Assembly (NCBI GenBank): GCA_947561715.1
Contig: OX387205.1
Span: 14,451,001-14,515,000 of the forward strand
Length of the DNA: 64,000 nucleotides
From: Ascidia mentula
Lineage: Eukaryota; Chordata; Ascidiacea; Phlebobranchia; Ascidiidae
Direction of reading: 5' to 3'
Shown here: piece by piece, positions 25,101 to 34,535 of the stretch
How the letters are laid out: every line of letters begins with the position of its first letter
Position numbering within the stretch: the stretch's first letter is position 1
Translations under genes and position numbers: made by a program
Notes under the pieces: model-generated
What the model saw: the letters and a program-made list of their open reading frames with translations, nothing else
Database searches by the model: none
What the model was told of the DNA's origin: nothing

Positions 25101-28100
25101 GCTTGTATGCGTGTGTGACAAACCCAAGTGGCATAAAGTTTCATCCAACCACCAACAATGACGGAAAGGAAACGACAGCATTAAGTTGAGCTGCCTAGTT
25201 TTTCGAGCATGGGTTACTTTACACACACATTATCAACAGCAGAACAAACAACAGATTTAAATGACGTAACAAGTACTTCTGTGACGATAGATAATCGGGT
25301 CTATGACTGACAATAACGAGTAACAAAATAGCGGTTTGAAAAGACCCGCCAACTACATGCTCTAAATGGCATCATTTTGGAGTAGTCAAATACAGAATCA
25401 CTCACTTTATTGTCATGAAATCAGCAGTGGTGCTTCGACCTTTTACTTGCAGTATTTGCACATTCCACCATGGTGAATTTACAGAATTGTTGAAGTACTT
25501 GTCGGTAGGCAGATGTCGACTTCGGTGTGGGCGGCTGTACAGGGCATGCGGTCGGTCTACAAACGGCTTCTCCTCTTGGCAGGTTTCGTCTTTCAACAAT
25601 GCCTAATCGGTTTGAAAGGCGAGCCAGCAGACTTGCAACTGAAAACGACCACCCGTTGCGACGAACAAGCAAACTTTGCTAGCACTTCCAAGACAAATAC
25701 AAACACTTTACGACCCTTGAATGAACGATTTTTCAACTAAACCTTAGCGCGACCAGTAGCCGCTATATCCAATAATAACAAGGTAGAGTATGGACGACCT
25801 CTTTGCGCGTAACTTCGCCTCCCAACCACTCCTTGACCACGGGTAACGCGCCGACTGCTCCCACACAAGAGTGGGTCTGGTTCTCTTCCATGAGGTAGGC
25901 CGGGCAGGCGTGCAATGTGTACTCAGCCTTGGTATAGGTTGGAAGCGTGGAAACTTGCCAATCTTGATGTACAATCAGCACATTTTAGTTGCACAAAGCT
26001 CTTTGGACCAAAAACATGACAAAAAATGAAAAGTAACACGTTTGTATGCATGTTAAGGTCTCTTTTATCTCGATTTTTTTTGACCTTTTTTTTCACCCAA
26101 GTAACCGCACTAAATATATATTTTATCTTAACATTGCGGCCCTAACAAATGAGTTTGTGGAACCCTGATAAGAGCGCACCGTTTCGCGTTATGATAAGGT
26201 TGGAGAGCCAGACGCCCTGTGTCCACTGTCAAGTTCCAACGCCAGACAGCATGCGTGTGCGCACCCGCGGAGAGCACAGAGCATTTAGGAAACAGGAAAG
26301 CAAAGAGTACGCGCAGTTCGCCTGGCACCTCGCTCCTCCACACGGCGCACATTTAGGCTTTCGAAAGTCCGTCGCCACCCGCGGTTCGACAGGACTGCGT
26401 ACGGCAAAGGGTGGCTTATTAAAAGCACAAGGGGTGCCAGAAATATTCTTCTGGAACACGTGTGGAGTTTTTGGAATTTGCCGCGTCTCAAACAAGGTCA
26501 TGATCAAAGCATGGCGCATTTAAGGTCAACGATATGAGTCATTGCCATACCTGCTTTGGTGCGAGAATGGTGGGGATATCTATCAAAATATGCACAAGGG
26601 TTTGGGAAATTTGTGTTAAAAAAAGGGTTTGCTAATCTTTGTATATCCTGCCCGCAACAACTGTACATGTTGAGCGAAACCAAACATAATTCTCAACAAC
26701 AAACACTGCACAAATGCTCGCGTTGCAAAGAAAACAGAAAGCAAACTCACCCTTGTGAGTACAGACGTTGGGGTTGGGGCTGACAAACTGCAAGCTCCGG
26801 TTTGGGAATCTTATCAAAAAAGCTTCCATTGAATCTGACAACTTTGGTGCCTTAACGTTGACCAAATGTTGTTACAATGCAACGGATATTCACTCATTGC
26901 TTACTTTGAAAATATTAGCGCACACCGACTTGAGCAAGATGGGATATATTTTAAACAATGCCGTTGCAGTGATTTATATTATCAATCACACATTGTCAAC
27001 GCGCACGTTTAACTAGAAGTCCATATTGCCAACACGCCACGTTACCAACGCTGCTTGGTGCTGGAAGAGAAGTTCGTATTCATGTGTTCGTTTTCGTAAA
27101 CATAAGATAAACTTAAAAGCACTGAACAGTAAGAGGCAGTCAACCTGGACACACGGCGTCGAAATGGGCAAATTTAAGTCTAAAATACACAAAGATATCC
27201 AACCTTTATGTGCAAAAAAAGCCATAATATTATTGGCAAGCTGCAGACAGGGTGTGTACACGCACTGTTTCGACCTGTGAGGTCTCATATCCAACCTTAT
27301 TTCTCAAGGACTTGTGATTTATAAACATGTCTTTATAGGTTATTAAACCTCAAGGATTTTTTTAATACTCAATGGAAATCAATCCGACAAATAGACAGAG
27401 GAAAATAGAGGTTGCTCTTTAGAGTGAAGAGATAAGTTGTTTTTCACACAAGAACCAAATGCATCCAACACATGCAAAAAGTGAGAACGTCCACAAATTT
27501 GATCAATTTTTTAAATTTACATGTGATCCAAACTTGCACAATACAGAAAACCTTTAAACCTTTACTTTTCAGAAATATTTTCCATCATTCGAAATGATTT
27601 TGCATGTCATTGGATGTTTTCCTGTCGACGTCCCTATGTTTTGTTCAAATATCTGTTGAAAATGTCGATTGTATGGGCAGCATGCACCTGAATGAACGCT
27701 CACTGACCCCAGCAACAACCCTACAAGGATATTGACAGCTCTAAACAGCCTTTCTGCCCCAATGCTTCTGGGGCCTGATTTGGATAAATAACCACAGAAT
27801 GCACAGATAATCATAACATTGTATTGGAAATTCTGAAACAGCTCAATGTGAGATTAATGGAAAAAAAACTTAAACAGACGATATTTTAAATGAGTAGCAA
27901 GTTGTACAGACCCCACAAGTACCATGAAACTCTTTCTCTATAGAAGTATGGGCAGCCTTAGCGAGAAGGTACACGCTAACCACATTGTCATACCTCTAAA
28001 TCTATGAAATGCCAGCAATTGCCACAAGATACAAAAATATATGTGTTGTAGAAACCCAACTAATTTTGTTCCCTACATGGAAGCCTAAAAATCGTTTGTC

Positions 28101-31100
28101 CATATCAACACTAGGGTTGAAGTACAAAAGCATGCAAGCTAGATCCATACCACGAATAACTATTCTGTACCCAGAACTTCTCATACAAATGTATTGATGT
28201 AAATTTGGCAGCTTGACAATATACTGCAATAAATTGTACGGCACTGATTCAGCGCCCTTGTAAGTAAACTCTACAAAAAAATATTGGTAATTAGGGTAAG
28301 GCACAAATACAATACAAATCGTAGTGGCAAAAGTTGTCAACGCAAAACCAGGATTACAAGCTGTGGGAGCCGAGCGCGCTTTAGCGAGTGGCTGTAAATG
28401 GCACGGGTGGACCACAAAACACCAGTTGCCGCCGCATTCCACTGCGGATCAAGCCCCACAAAGTTCACCAAGTATGTTACGCCTAATTGTTGTAGATGAA
28501 CTCTGTAGACCTTGATGGTGGCTGTAAATGCCACAAGACGCAAAATGTTGCATTAAAAGGTGCCAATAAATTACCGCATTTGCGCGCACAAGGCAATAAA
28601 ATATTCTGCATTTTACGCGCATTTTATATTCATTAATTAAGGTTATTATTTTTAGTTTGTCTTTGAGGCTTCATGTAAAAACCAAAATACACTACGAAAG
28701 ACTGAAATCGCCTTCGGATTTTTTCTGATCTTTTAAAGATATTTTTTAAAATATTTTTCAAAAAAATAAAATAATTGGTTCCCTGTCACGCAAATTTAAT
28801 CCGTTGATTTTATTTAATTTAATTTTTCTCCAAGTTTCGCATTATTACCAAACAAACATGGAAAACAGCTTTGATTCCAAAAACACAAATAATTCATTGT
28901 TAAAATTAAGATAAAAAATACAATAATCAATTTAACGCCAACTTGGGCACTGAAAATTAAAAAACTAAATAAGACAAGGAACTGAAAGCACGAATTTATT
29001 GTTTTCCATCAAATTTTGTTAATTTTAAATTTTGTTTTTATTTTATTTAAAACTTTACAGTCATTGTGCTGGAGTTTGCGCCTGAAAACCTACAATACCC
29101 GACTAAAAATTCACCGTTTACCTAAATTTATTCGAGAACTGATTTGCAATATTTCGTCAATCGCAAATCGCACCGTAAAAATCAACGAAACAAATTTTAT
29201 GGCACTTGGATTAAACCGAAATAAATTTTGACGCTTATGTTTTAAACGTTTCATTTTTACATAAAAACTCCGCCGATTTGGTTGAAATCACGACGAACCC
29301 CAAGGAATCTGTTTGTCGACAAGCGTGGATAAAAGCTCGACTTGGGGCAGACAGGGCCGAGTAATTGGTCGTCACACAATCCCCGGAGCGGTGAAAGGTG
29401 AAGGAACGAGGCCTGGCCTTTCCCATACTCCCAGCGGCTTGGAAGGTTTGAACTGAACGCGGGGCCAAATGCTAAGCGGAGGTAAAGGGGCAGTCAGTGC
29501 AGATTGGTGCGTTGTAACTTTGGCCTTGGCTTTACAAGGGTTTATATTTAGAAGGCAATAATGCGACATGATTTAAAAGTATTGCTTTCAATATTTTGAG
29601 ATAAGTTGCAGCAGGAATTGCAGTACAAAATAGCAAGGGGTTTATCAATTATCTTTTCCATCATACATGCACTATTAAAGAAAAATAAATGCTGTTTAAT
29701 GAAGATAAGATGATTGCTGAGGGTTAAAAACAAATGATTTTTGGTAGCCAAAATGTTCGATTACAAACAAGACGAGGTTGCATTTATGAATAAATGGATG
29801 AATCTTAATTTAAGCAAATCTGTAAGGCTTAAAATTTCAGGCCAGTTGGGTAAAATCATTTTGTGTCTAATATTCCATTTTTAAATGTTTAGGGGCAAAA
29901 AGTTTGTTATTAAACGTCTTTGTCACATGGTTCTGCCCTGTTGTATGTCTGTGTTTTTTTTTCACATTTACCACATTAACACAATTAAATAACTCTTGAC
30001 ATTAAAAATCAACAAGCTTTTTTTCTAAAAATTGAGCAAAAAAGTTTCATATCTTTGGTAGTTTTGAAGACTCCTCTTCTGTATTTGCAAGTTTGCATAC
30101 TGTTTATGGCATGAATTACATCAGATTATTGAATACAGAATATCAATACAGTGAACAACAGAAATCAACCACGGGTACAACGTTGTGCATCACCACTTTC
30201 GTGTCCAAACATAGCATGTTTAACCACAACCAACTACAACTTTCAGCAATGCTATTAACACAACAGCAAACTATGACTCTTCACGTTCCGCACCAAGTAC
30301 AACATGCGAAGGTACTTTCCGAAAACGTTATATGTTGGTTTGCACAGTTTGCACCATTGCAGAGGCGAGACATCAAAGATAAACCAAAAATTATGTCGTT
30401 TCGTTTAATTCGTTTCCACGTGACTGCGCAGCTAACTGAATTACACAAACTTTTCTTGAACTGACTCGGGTGAAACTTAATGACCCTATGGCTTGAGCGT
30501 TACTCACGGTACTGCCATATACATATATGTGTGTGTAGTTGTACTCTCCACGCAAGTATGTGGTTTCACCAAACTTACGATGTCAAGGTAGAATCTGATA
30601 CAGTATAGGAGGGGTGGAATAACAGATATTCCAAGATTAAGCACAAGAAGTCCTATCGCTAGTGCGCAAATCCTTAAATACATTACAACACAAGAAACTT
30701 ACAATCAGTCCGGGCTTACGAAGTTACAAGCCGTTATTTTATGCCAGAATGTAAATCACAGTCACACATATTTGTCTGTGAGGTGTTGTTGTTTGCGACG
30801 GTTTTACACCGCAAAGCTGTCGATAGCTGTCACGCTTATGTGAGTTGACATGCTATTCAAACTTTTTCATTCGCTGCCTCAGACTACACTATACATAACC
30901 ACCCGCTTTCTCCTCAATGGCAGTAAAACCAAAGAGCATTGTTGCTGTACAAAGGATCTGAGGTTACGTTAACTAGCGACATGGGTGCCTGTCCACTTAC
31001 AACCAGGTAAAACCCAACAAAATGGCCGACGCACGGGGCCGCCACAGGTGTTCTTTGATTTATATGTGCAGAGGTGAAAATTCTGCGCACACGTAATAGA

Positions 31101-31360
31101 ACTGCTGGCAGGGCTGCGCCTTTTTCACAGTGTGCGAGTCCCTCATACGCTAACGCAGACTTGGCAATTGGAGCTGGTGGCTTTGCCTCGCTTAACTTAC
31201 AACCATATGGAGTATGCGTCGCATTAAAACGCCCTGCAAAGTTTGTCATGAATTGCGACAAAATGATTAAAGCAGAATACTCCGCGTTTAAAATAATTAA
31301 TGAAGGTTTGCACTCACCGACACGGAATTGTTGCGGCTTCTCTTGCTTGCGTCGAGACAT
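720..31360 (-). CDS. BCL11: BCL11-family zinc-finger transcriptional repressor, 12 coding exons
   Basis: Nuclear DNA-binding repressor of the BCL11A/BCL11B family. Twelve exons with GT/AG borders join without a frame break: 31360-31318, 17915-17818, 15016-14761, 6730-6610, 6210-5354, 5212-5092, 4684-4498, 3896-3599, 3266-3087, 2812-2382, 2108-1918 and 1152-720. The model is 1071 residues. Visible parts are MSRRKQEKP at residues 1-9 (the NuRD/RBBP4-binding motif shared with FOG and SALL proteins), a CCHC finger (C30, C33, H48, C53), a degenerate finger 1 near 140-160, a YSARLRHLA block near 305 matching the FSRRLRELA block of vertebrate BCL11A, C2H2 fingers 2-3 (C399-H447), Ser/acidic linkers, a KRIKRERSP basic patch and fingers 4-6 (C859-H938). 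In vertebrates fingers 4-6 read TGACCA. Vertebrates carry most of this in one large last exon; here it is split into nine. An Asn/Pro-rich tail of about 130 residues follows finger 6. I cannot tell A from B; a single pre-duplication gene is likely. Confidence 0.95.
1262..1387. repeat. Foldback element in the last BCL11 intron
   Basis: Two inverted arms of about 35 bases (1262-1297 and 1350-1387) match with few differences; the arm core is TTGGCAAACTTTAT against ATAAAGTTTGCC. The loop holds GACGTTTC and CTTCATCAGG, motifs that recur near 14530-14575. This looks like a short non-autonomous DNA element or its remnant. Confidence 0.7.
1405..1442 (+). repeat. Dispersed repeat B copy (AAATATATTTCGC core)
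   Basis: GTCAGAAAAATATATTTCGC followed by a CCTAAGAGGCATC-like end. The same block recurs at 63793-63830, and related forms occur at 18905-18990, 34455-34535 and 37635-37715. Confidence 0.6.
1918..2108 (-). CDS. BCL11: BCL11 exon 11 (zinc fingers 4-5 and start of 6)
   Basis: The acceptor TTCTTCGCAG is followed by [20 protein letters not shown], then [20 protein letters not shown], then [15 protein letters not shown]. This is nearly identical to the human BCL11A/B triple finger, the module that contacts TGACCA. Ligands are H875, H879; C887, C890, H903, H907; C917, C920. The donor is TACAG|GTACGTTTC, phase 2. Confidence 0.98.
2382..2812 (-). CDS. BCL11: BCL11 exon 10 (linker and first half of zinc finger 4)
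   Basis: There are 143 codons after two split-codon bases. The peptide includes an alanine run ([10 protein letters not shown]) and Gln/Met/Pro-rich sequence. It ends [14 protein letters not shown], the start of finger 4 (human SDTCEYCGK), with Cys859 and Cys862. The donor GGCAAG|GTGAGATTC sits inside the finger, between its Cys pair and His pair. Confidence 0.95.
3087..3266 (-). CDS. BCL11: BCL11 exon 9 (Ser/Thr/Pro linker)
   Basis: Two bases complete the Asp codon; the peptide then reads [20 protein letters not shown] and continues to [14 protein letters not shown]. It is comparable in place to the FASSSEHSSENGS-to-STPPGE part of human BCL11A. The acceptor is CCTCTTTCAG and the donor is GCCG|GTAAGTCGG, phase 1. 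Confidence 0.92.
3599..3896 (-). CDS. BCL11: BCL11 exon 8 (basic KRIKRERSP region)
   Basis: The first codon follows the acceptor ATATTCTAG. The peptide is strongly charged at first ([20 protein letters not shown], then [20 protein letters not shown]). It then has [10 protein letters not shown] and a Pro-rich stretch [28 protein letters not shown] matches the SKRIKLEKEF segment of human BCL11A and may act as a nuclear localisation signal. The donor is TTTAG|GTGAGAATG, phase 1. Confidence 0.93.
4130..4290 (-). repeat. tRNA-derived SINE in BCL11 intron 7
   Basis: The minus strand from 4284 to 4212 has a tRNA-like head: D arm GCTCAGTTGGTAGAGC, an anticodon-like stem TGGGC/GCCCA, and a B box GAGTTCAAACCTC. 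The acceptor ends do not pair, so it is not a functional tRNA gene. Downstream, AAAAAGTAGCTGATCCAGCT begins a tail also found at 8429-8472, showing a dispersed family. It resembles the composite tRNA SINEs described from Ciona. Confidence 0.65.
4498..4684 (-). CDS. BCL11: BCL11 exon 7 (linker)
   Basis: One base completes the split Ser codon, then 62 codons. The peptide contains [19 protein letters not shown], a Pro/Ser segment [13 protein letters not shown] and an acidic end ENDQEELP. The acceptor is CCAACAACAG and the donor is CCG|GTATGATG, phase 0. No domain is recognisable; placement rests on phase, orientation and composition. Confidence 0.85.
4828..4949. repeat. Foldback repeat A copy
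   Basis: Ends are AGTGACCTGCAGACAGGGCC and, inverted, AGTAAGCTGCAGACACGGCC. The inside carries GGTCTCATCAGTG and an ATCTTGTCAACTAAATAGCC-like stretch shared with copies at 8279-8392 and 16678-16812. No coding capacity; probably a MITE-like element. Confidence 0.7.
5092..5212 (-). CDS. BCL11: BCL11 exon 6 (acidic Ser-rich linker)
   Basis: The peptide runs [18 protein letters not shown] and then [19 protein letters not shown]. It is low in hydrophobics and rich in Ser, Asp and Glu, like the acidic region after finger 3 in vertebrate BCL11 proteins. The acceptor is GATGTAG and the donor is GATTC|GTAAGTTCC. Phases (1 in, 2 out) match exons 5 and 7, which is the main support. Confidence 0.9.
5354..6210 (-). 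CDS. BCL11: BCL11 exon 5 (long linker and zinc fingers 2-3)
   Basis: This is the largest exon, 857 bases. It starts [14 protein letters not shown]. Near residue 305 it carries [19 protein letters not shown], matching the FSRRLRELAGNTSSPPLSP block of human BCL11A. The C-terminal part encodes two canonical C2H2 fingers, [19 protein letters not shown] and then [18 protein letters not shown], with an HTGERP linker (C399, C402, H415, H419 and C427, C430, H443, H447). The acceptor is TTATTTAG and the donor is AAAA|GTAAGTTG, phase 1. Confidence 0.96.
6405..6512. repeat. Inverted repeat upstream of BCL11 exon 5
   Basis: CTGTACAGTTCACTGGT at 6409-6425 and its exact complement ACCAGTGAACTGTACAG at 6491-6507 flank about 65 bases. 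It lies in intron 4 between exons 4 and 5. It could be a small mobile element or a hairpin in the pre-mRNA. Confidence 0.65.
6610..6730 (-). CDS. BCL11: BCL11 exon 4 (degenerate first C2H2 finger)
   Basis: Two bases complete codon 133, then 39 codons, then AG before the donor GTAAGTACG. The acceptor is TTCGTTTAG. The frame contains [18 protein letters not shown], which lines up with KQPFTSAWFLLQHAQNTHG of human finger 1. Both Cys ligands and the second His are missing, so the finger cannot bind zinc in the usual way. The exon is phase-compatible on both sides (phase 1 in, phase 2 out). Confidence 0.85.
8279..8392 (-). repeat. Foldback repeat A copy
   Basis: Read on the minus strand, it starts GGTGAGCTGCAGACT, continues TTGGTCTCATCAGTG and ends GACTTCCACTTT, colinear with the copy at 16678-16812. 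Confidence 0.65.
8429..8472 (+). repeat. SINE tail fragment
   Basis: AAAAAGTGGCTGATCCAGCT and the following GGCTGCAATGACTGTAAACC match the tail of the SINE at 4130-4290. No tRNA-like head is attached, so this is a truncated copy. Confidence 0.55.
12300..13110. other. CpG-rich block inside BCL11 intron 3
   Basis: Base composition is clearly GC- and CpG-rich against an AT-rich intron, with CGCGCG runs and long open frames on both strands that overlap one another. The overlapping frames are what high GC alone produces, so no gene is called. It may be an internal promoter or enhancer. Confidence 0.45.
14761..15016 (-). CDS. BCL11: BCL11 exon 3 (rest of CCHC finger, Ser/Thr-rich linker)
   Basis: The acceptor TTTGCAG precedes CAC, giving HKQLAC, which supplies His48 and Cys53 and completes the CCHC finger. 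The rest is a low-complexity linker ending [10 protein letters not shown], comparable in place to the HIADKLL segment of human BCL11A. Two donors fit phase 1: ACAG|GTAGGATT at 14761 and GCAG|GTCAGTGA at 14734. The second would add nine residues (1080 in all). Both keep the reading frame into exon 4. Confidence 0.88.
15017..17817. other. BCL11 intron 2
   Basis: 2.8 kb between exons 2 and 3. It holds one repeat A copy (16678-16812) and a short GC-rich patch near 16240-16450. No exon of consistent phase was identified. Confidence 0.6.
16678..16812 (+). repeat. Foldback repeat A copy
   Basis: Starts AGTGAGCTGCAGACAGGGCC, then CACTGTTTCGACC and GGTCTCATCAGTGCAGCT, and ends GACTTCCACTTTGTG. It is the best-preserved long form of the family in the window. 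Confidence 0.7.
17818..17915 (-). CDS. BCL11: BCL11 exon 2 (first part of CCHC finger)
   Basis: Residues 15-47. Two bases complete the split codon from exon 1, then the frame encodes an acidic stretch and [18 protein letters not shown]. This aligns with DLLTCGQCQMNFPLGDIL of human BCL11A. Cys30 and Cys33 are the first two ligands of the CCHC finger, which mediates self-association in vertebrates. The donor is CAG|GTGAGTG, phase 0. The intron falls exactly before the finger's His. Confidence 0.95.
17988..18050 (-). repeat. Repeat A fragment next to BCL11 exon 2
   Basis: On the minus strand, CAGTGCAGCTATGGTG is followed by TTACAACGATCTTGCTAACT, matching the interior of repeat A. The terminal CTGCAGAC part is missing or diverged. 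Confidence 0.5.
18837..19051 (+). repeat. Direct repeat pair enclosing a repeat B copy
   Basis: CAAGTTGTTATATTGCATAT (from about 18839) and CAAGTTGTTATACCGCACAT (from about 19007) begin two related blocks, each followed by a TTACTTATT-like stretch and GGTAA. Between them lies a repeat B copy, GGCGATGCTTTTTCGCGAAA, then TTTTAACCTCGGAACCATAA. This suggests duplication or insertion of one element. Confidence 0.5.
20066..20516 (-). CDS. BCL11: Candidate alternative first exon (1b) of BCL11
   Basis: This is an open frame of 150 codons from an ATG with an in-frame stop just upstream. It ends at a CAG|GTGAAATC donor in phase 1, the same phase as exon 1a, so it can splice in frame to exon 2 at 17915. 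The encoded peptide starts [11 protein letters not shown]. It has a charged Leu/Gln heptad-like stretch near residues 65-100 that may be a short coiled coil. It then has RRKQKP at 138-143, resembling the RRKQEKP of exon 1a. The DNA here and just upstream (to about 20860) is CpG-richer than the surrounding intron, as expected near a promoter. No transcript evidence is available. The alternative is a chance ORF, but the length, phase and motif together argue against that. Confidence 0.6.
27236..27291 (+). repeat. Repeat A fragment
   Basis: GCAAGCTGCAGACAGGG, then CACTGTTTCGACCTGTGAGG, then TCTCAT. The core of repeat A is present with a short insertion, and the 3' part is absent. Confidence 0.6.
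31318..31360 (-). CDS. BCL11: BCL11 exon 1a (start codon, NuRD-binding motif)
   Basis: This exon encodes [14 protein letters not shown] plus one base, followed by a strong donor GTGAGTGC. The vertebrate first exon encodes MSRRKQGKPQHL, so the start is fixed by homology. The open frame runs further upstream, but no in-frame ATG precedes this one in the immediate upstream sequence. The exon ends in phase 1, which fits exon 2. In BCL11A, FOG1 and SALL proteins this N-terminal peptide binds RBBP4/7 of the NuRD complex. Confidence 0.95.
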
Positions 31361-33480
31361 GTCAAATTCGAGGCATGCTGCTCTCCCATTACAATCTGGT
31401 CGAAACCAACGCGAGCGCACTTGACTTTACTGCCCAGACCAGAAGGCCGAATTTAAGCCGCCAACATTGTACCACCGACGGCTGCCTCTTCCTCGCTACT
31501 CTCTTCAGACCTTTTTGTTCTTCTTCGTTGTGCGATGACCGCGCATAGCCAAGCGCTCCACCGTTTGTTTATTACTCGTGAATGTCCCCTGATGGGTGTG
31601 TGCGGTAACGCGGCGCACGCGCCCTTCGAGCTTACGCGTGTGCATTTAAGCCGCCCGGGCCGCAAGTTCAAGTATACAGGGTCTGCCTGCTGCTGATGCT
31701 GCTACGTGATGCAAGACGCCGCGCTGTAACACGTCGTTGCAGTGGCCAATGCACTTCAACGTAAACTCAGCTACTCACAGTAGTTATAAAGTGCTGACTG
31801 CAATACAAACTTGTTGACATACAGCAGAGATCACGTATTGCAAAACTCATATATAGACCATTATGCGTAATGTTGACACAGCTAAACAGCCAAGCAGACA
31901 ACTCCAAGTACTACAAGACTTGACAATACCACCACAAAATAAAACACAAATAGATTGTTGGTGGTATTGTTACGTAACATTTGATTGACTGTTTTCAATA
32001 GTTATTACGTAACAGTCTCCTTCGAACAAAGATGTTGGTTTGAAAAGATTAATTGATGAAAAGCGACTTGAACGTTTCGGTGGTCACGGGCCGCTAGGCA
32101 GAGATTACGCGTGCTTGTGATTGGTCACTAACTAATTTCGTGCCTGGTTGAGGTTGGTGGGCATGTGAATACACTGCAGCAAATTGACTTCTTTGCTCTT
32201 TGAACAGCTCAATATCCGTGGTGAAGTAGTTTCACCTGGGAAATTGACTTTTAACACTTGTAAATCCAGTTATGCAAAGAAAAGCTACATTGGGGAACTG
32301 CACAGATTAACTTTTTTGACTATGGAACTTGTATTTAAGCTTGCCCATGTGTAGAACTAATAGCAATGACGTTGCGTTATCAGTCAGTCAAAAAAAATTG
32401 ATTACCGCGCTGTAACTCAACCGTAAACTTAGCGTAAATATGCGTTGCAATCATCCGATTTGTTCAACAAATAAAAAAGCAATGGCAAAAGGCACGGATT
32501 TGCCACTTGAAATGAAGCACTCGAATCCCATAACAATACAATACATTCACACGAGATTGGCTCATCAAGAATGATTATCCACACATAGAAATTGAAGCCT
32601 TTGTTTGAACATGTAATCAACTGTGAAAGGCAGGGTTATATTCTCATCTAAAAGGAAATGAACGTGATTTTCAATCGTGTTTACTGGTTAACATTTAATG
32701 TTCTGTAGGATTAATGTCCAATATAAATCAACGCTTTCAGACTAACAGATGTTTTGTGCTGTCAAGGTAGCTAACAGACATTCGTTTGCTTTCCCATTGG
32801 ACTCAATGGTGATTGAAATGGCAAAATGGAAATATACAACAAATATTAAAGCAATCTGTTTCATGATGCAATCAATTTGCTTGTCCGTGATGATTTATGG
32901 GAGAATCAGAGGCAAAATATTATTTGGGACAATGCGGGGAGATAAAATGCAATAAAAAATATGGTCATTCTCCACAATGCCTGATAAAGAATCCAGTCAT
33001 CATGTTGCCTTTATTACAACACAAACATGGCAATAAATCTTAAAAACGTCCAAACGTGGTTAGTAGGATTATCCAGTATAAGATTTTATTTTCTTCTACA
33101 CCTGGATTCCATTTTTATCCACAATGTTGCAACATTTTTATGCCGTAGTAAATATTTCGGCTTGTCGCTCAAGCAATCATTCCTAATAAAGTTTTGCCGA
33201 AACACAACTCATGCAAAATGAGATTTATTCCAGTGTCTAAAAGAAAAAGAGAATTGTTCAACATGCTGAACTACTATTCAATTTGTATGTAAATATATCA
33301 AACTTAATTTTCACTAAAATACCCAAAAGGCATTGACAGGTCGTGTTTTAAGCCAGAGGAAAGCCATGTTGCTGGATACAGATGGTGATAGTTGTAAGGC
33401 TGTTCTGGCGGCAAAATAAGCCTTTGTAGCCAAGTTTGAGGCACTAATGGGGTTAGGTAATATGTTTAGCAATTATTTAT

Positions 33481-33567
33481 CGATCAAGGCGCCAAACTCA
33501 TATAACAAGTGGAAAACCCCCGGGATTCGTTACCTTGATAGCCAGGGTTCGAATCCCAGTGTGGTAA
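33481..33567 (+). repeat. tRNA-like repeat, copy 1
   Basis: TCAAGGCGCCAAACTCATAT resembles the D and anticodon part of a tRNA-Leu-type sequence. GGTTCGAATCCC is a good B box, followed by AGTGTGGTAAA. No matching 5' acceptor strand exists, so it is a tRNA-derived repeat rather than a gene. A related copy lies about 280 bases downstream. Confidence 0.5.
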
Positions 33568-33736
33568 AAACTACATCTCCAATCACTTTTCTTGTCTTGT
33601 GTAATTTCGAGAGCATCCCCTAGCGATCGCTTGTTCTGCCTTAAACTGCAGCGCCGCTTAGCGGCAACAAATTTATTTTATTTTTACCACAAGTATGAAG
33701 CAAAGCATTTTGATAGGGTTTGGATGCGGGTGATTG

Positions 33737-33832
33737 GCAGCATTGGTCAAGCGCTTGGCCCATATACCAAGAAGAAAACCTGATCAGATTCGTGTCCAGG
33801 ATGTCCTGGGTTCAAGTCCCGGTGTGGTAAAA
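33737..33832 (+). repeat. tRNA-like repeat, copy 2
   Basis: TTGGTCAAGCGCTTGGCC is an A-box-like D arm. CTTGG/CCAAG can form an anticodon stem, and CTGGGTTCAAGTCCCGG can form a T arm. The acceptor ends do not pair. It aligns along its length with copy 1 at 33481-33567. Confidence 0.5.
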
Positions 33833-34454
33833 AAAACATACGCAAACGAATTGGTCACTGAAACATTATTTTTGGTTGCGCTGTCATAACAGGGAGTAGT
33901 AAAACGCTTGCATGAAGGTTGGGAATCACAGCTGTAAGAAAGCTACTTTTGCCAAAAATAAGGTTCATTAAGTGTTCATTAAAGTTATATTAAGAAATTT
34001 AAGGGTCATGATTCCTTTGCTATTCAGCAGATTCTTTGGAAATTATTTAAATACAATGCATTTCTTTCGCATAAGAATCGTAACTAATGTTATATATACG
34101 ATTCCTTGTATACATGTTTCCAAAACATTTATTTTTCTTGTCATCGGTTCATGTGTTTCGAAATACACTGTAAGTAATTGGACTGAATAATTAAATCAGG
34201 TATTTCCGTGTCTCTCAACCGTTAGTGTTTCGATTCTTATTTGATAGAACAACTTATAAAAACATTTTTACGTTATAAGGCGGCTTCAGAAAACAGATTA
34301 ATAAAAATAGTATTTCATGAGACGAAAATAGGATTTTCAAACCACAAGAATTCCATGAGAATTGGCAGGTTTTTTAGTTGTGTAAAGGGCGTGTTGTGAG
34401 GTAGTGGAGAGCCTTTACTTTATTTTATTTGAACCTAATTCTTAATTTGCTTTT

Positions 34455-34535
34455 ATAGACACTGATGATGCTTTTAACGAAGCGAAATATATATGTCTAA
34501 TTAAAGAAGACTGAAAGATTTTAACCTGAAACGAG
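34455..34535 (+). repeat. Repeat B copy
   Basis: AGACACTGATGATGCTTTTA, then AACGAAGCGAAATATATATG, then GATTTTAACCTG after a gap, colinear with copies at 18905-18990 and, inverted, 37635-37715. Confidence 0.5.

Larger units (their letters stand above)
17916..31317. other. BCL11 intron 1 (about 13.4 kb)
   Basis: The largest intron of the gene. It contains the candidate first exon 1b (20066-20516), direct and dispersed repeats near 18840-19050, a repeat A fragment at 27236-27291 and AT-rich DNA. ORFs such as 22380-22889 (+) and 28002-28442 (-) show no recognisable family or splice context. Confidence 0.6.

Noticed and set aside
26128-26523. Overlapping ORFs on both strands in a GC-rich patch
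   Set aside because: Long frames on both strands over the same bases are expected from GC-rich sequence; no splice-compatible exon was seen.
28002-28442. 146-codon minus-strand ORF with hydrophobic stretches in BCL11 intron 1
   Set aside because: No recognisable family, no convincing splice sites, and translated AT-rich intron often looks hydrophobic. Length alone is not beyond chance in 64 kb read in six frames.
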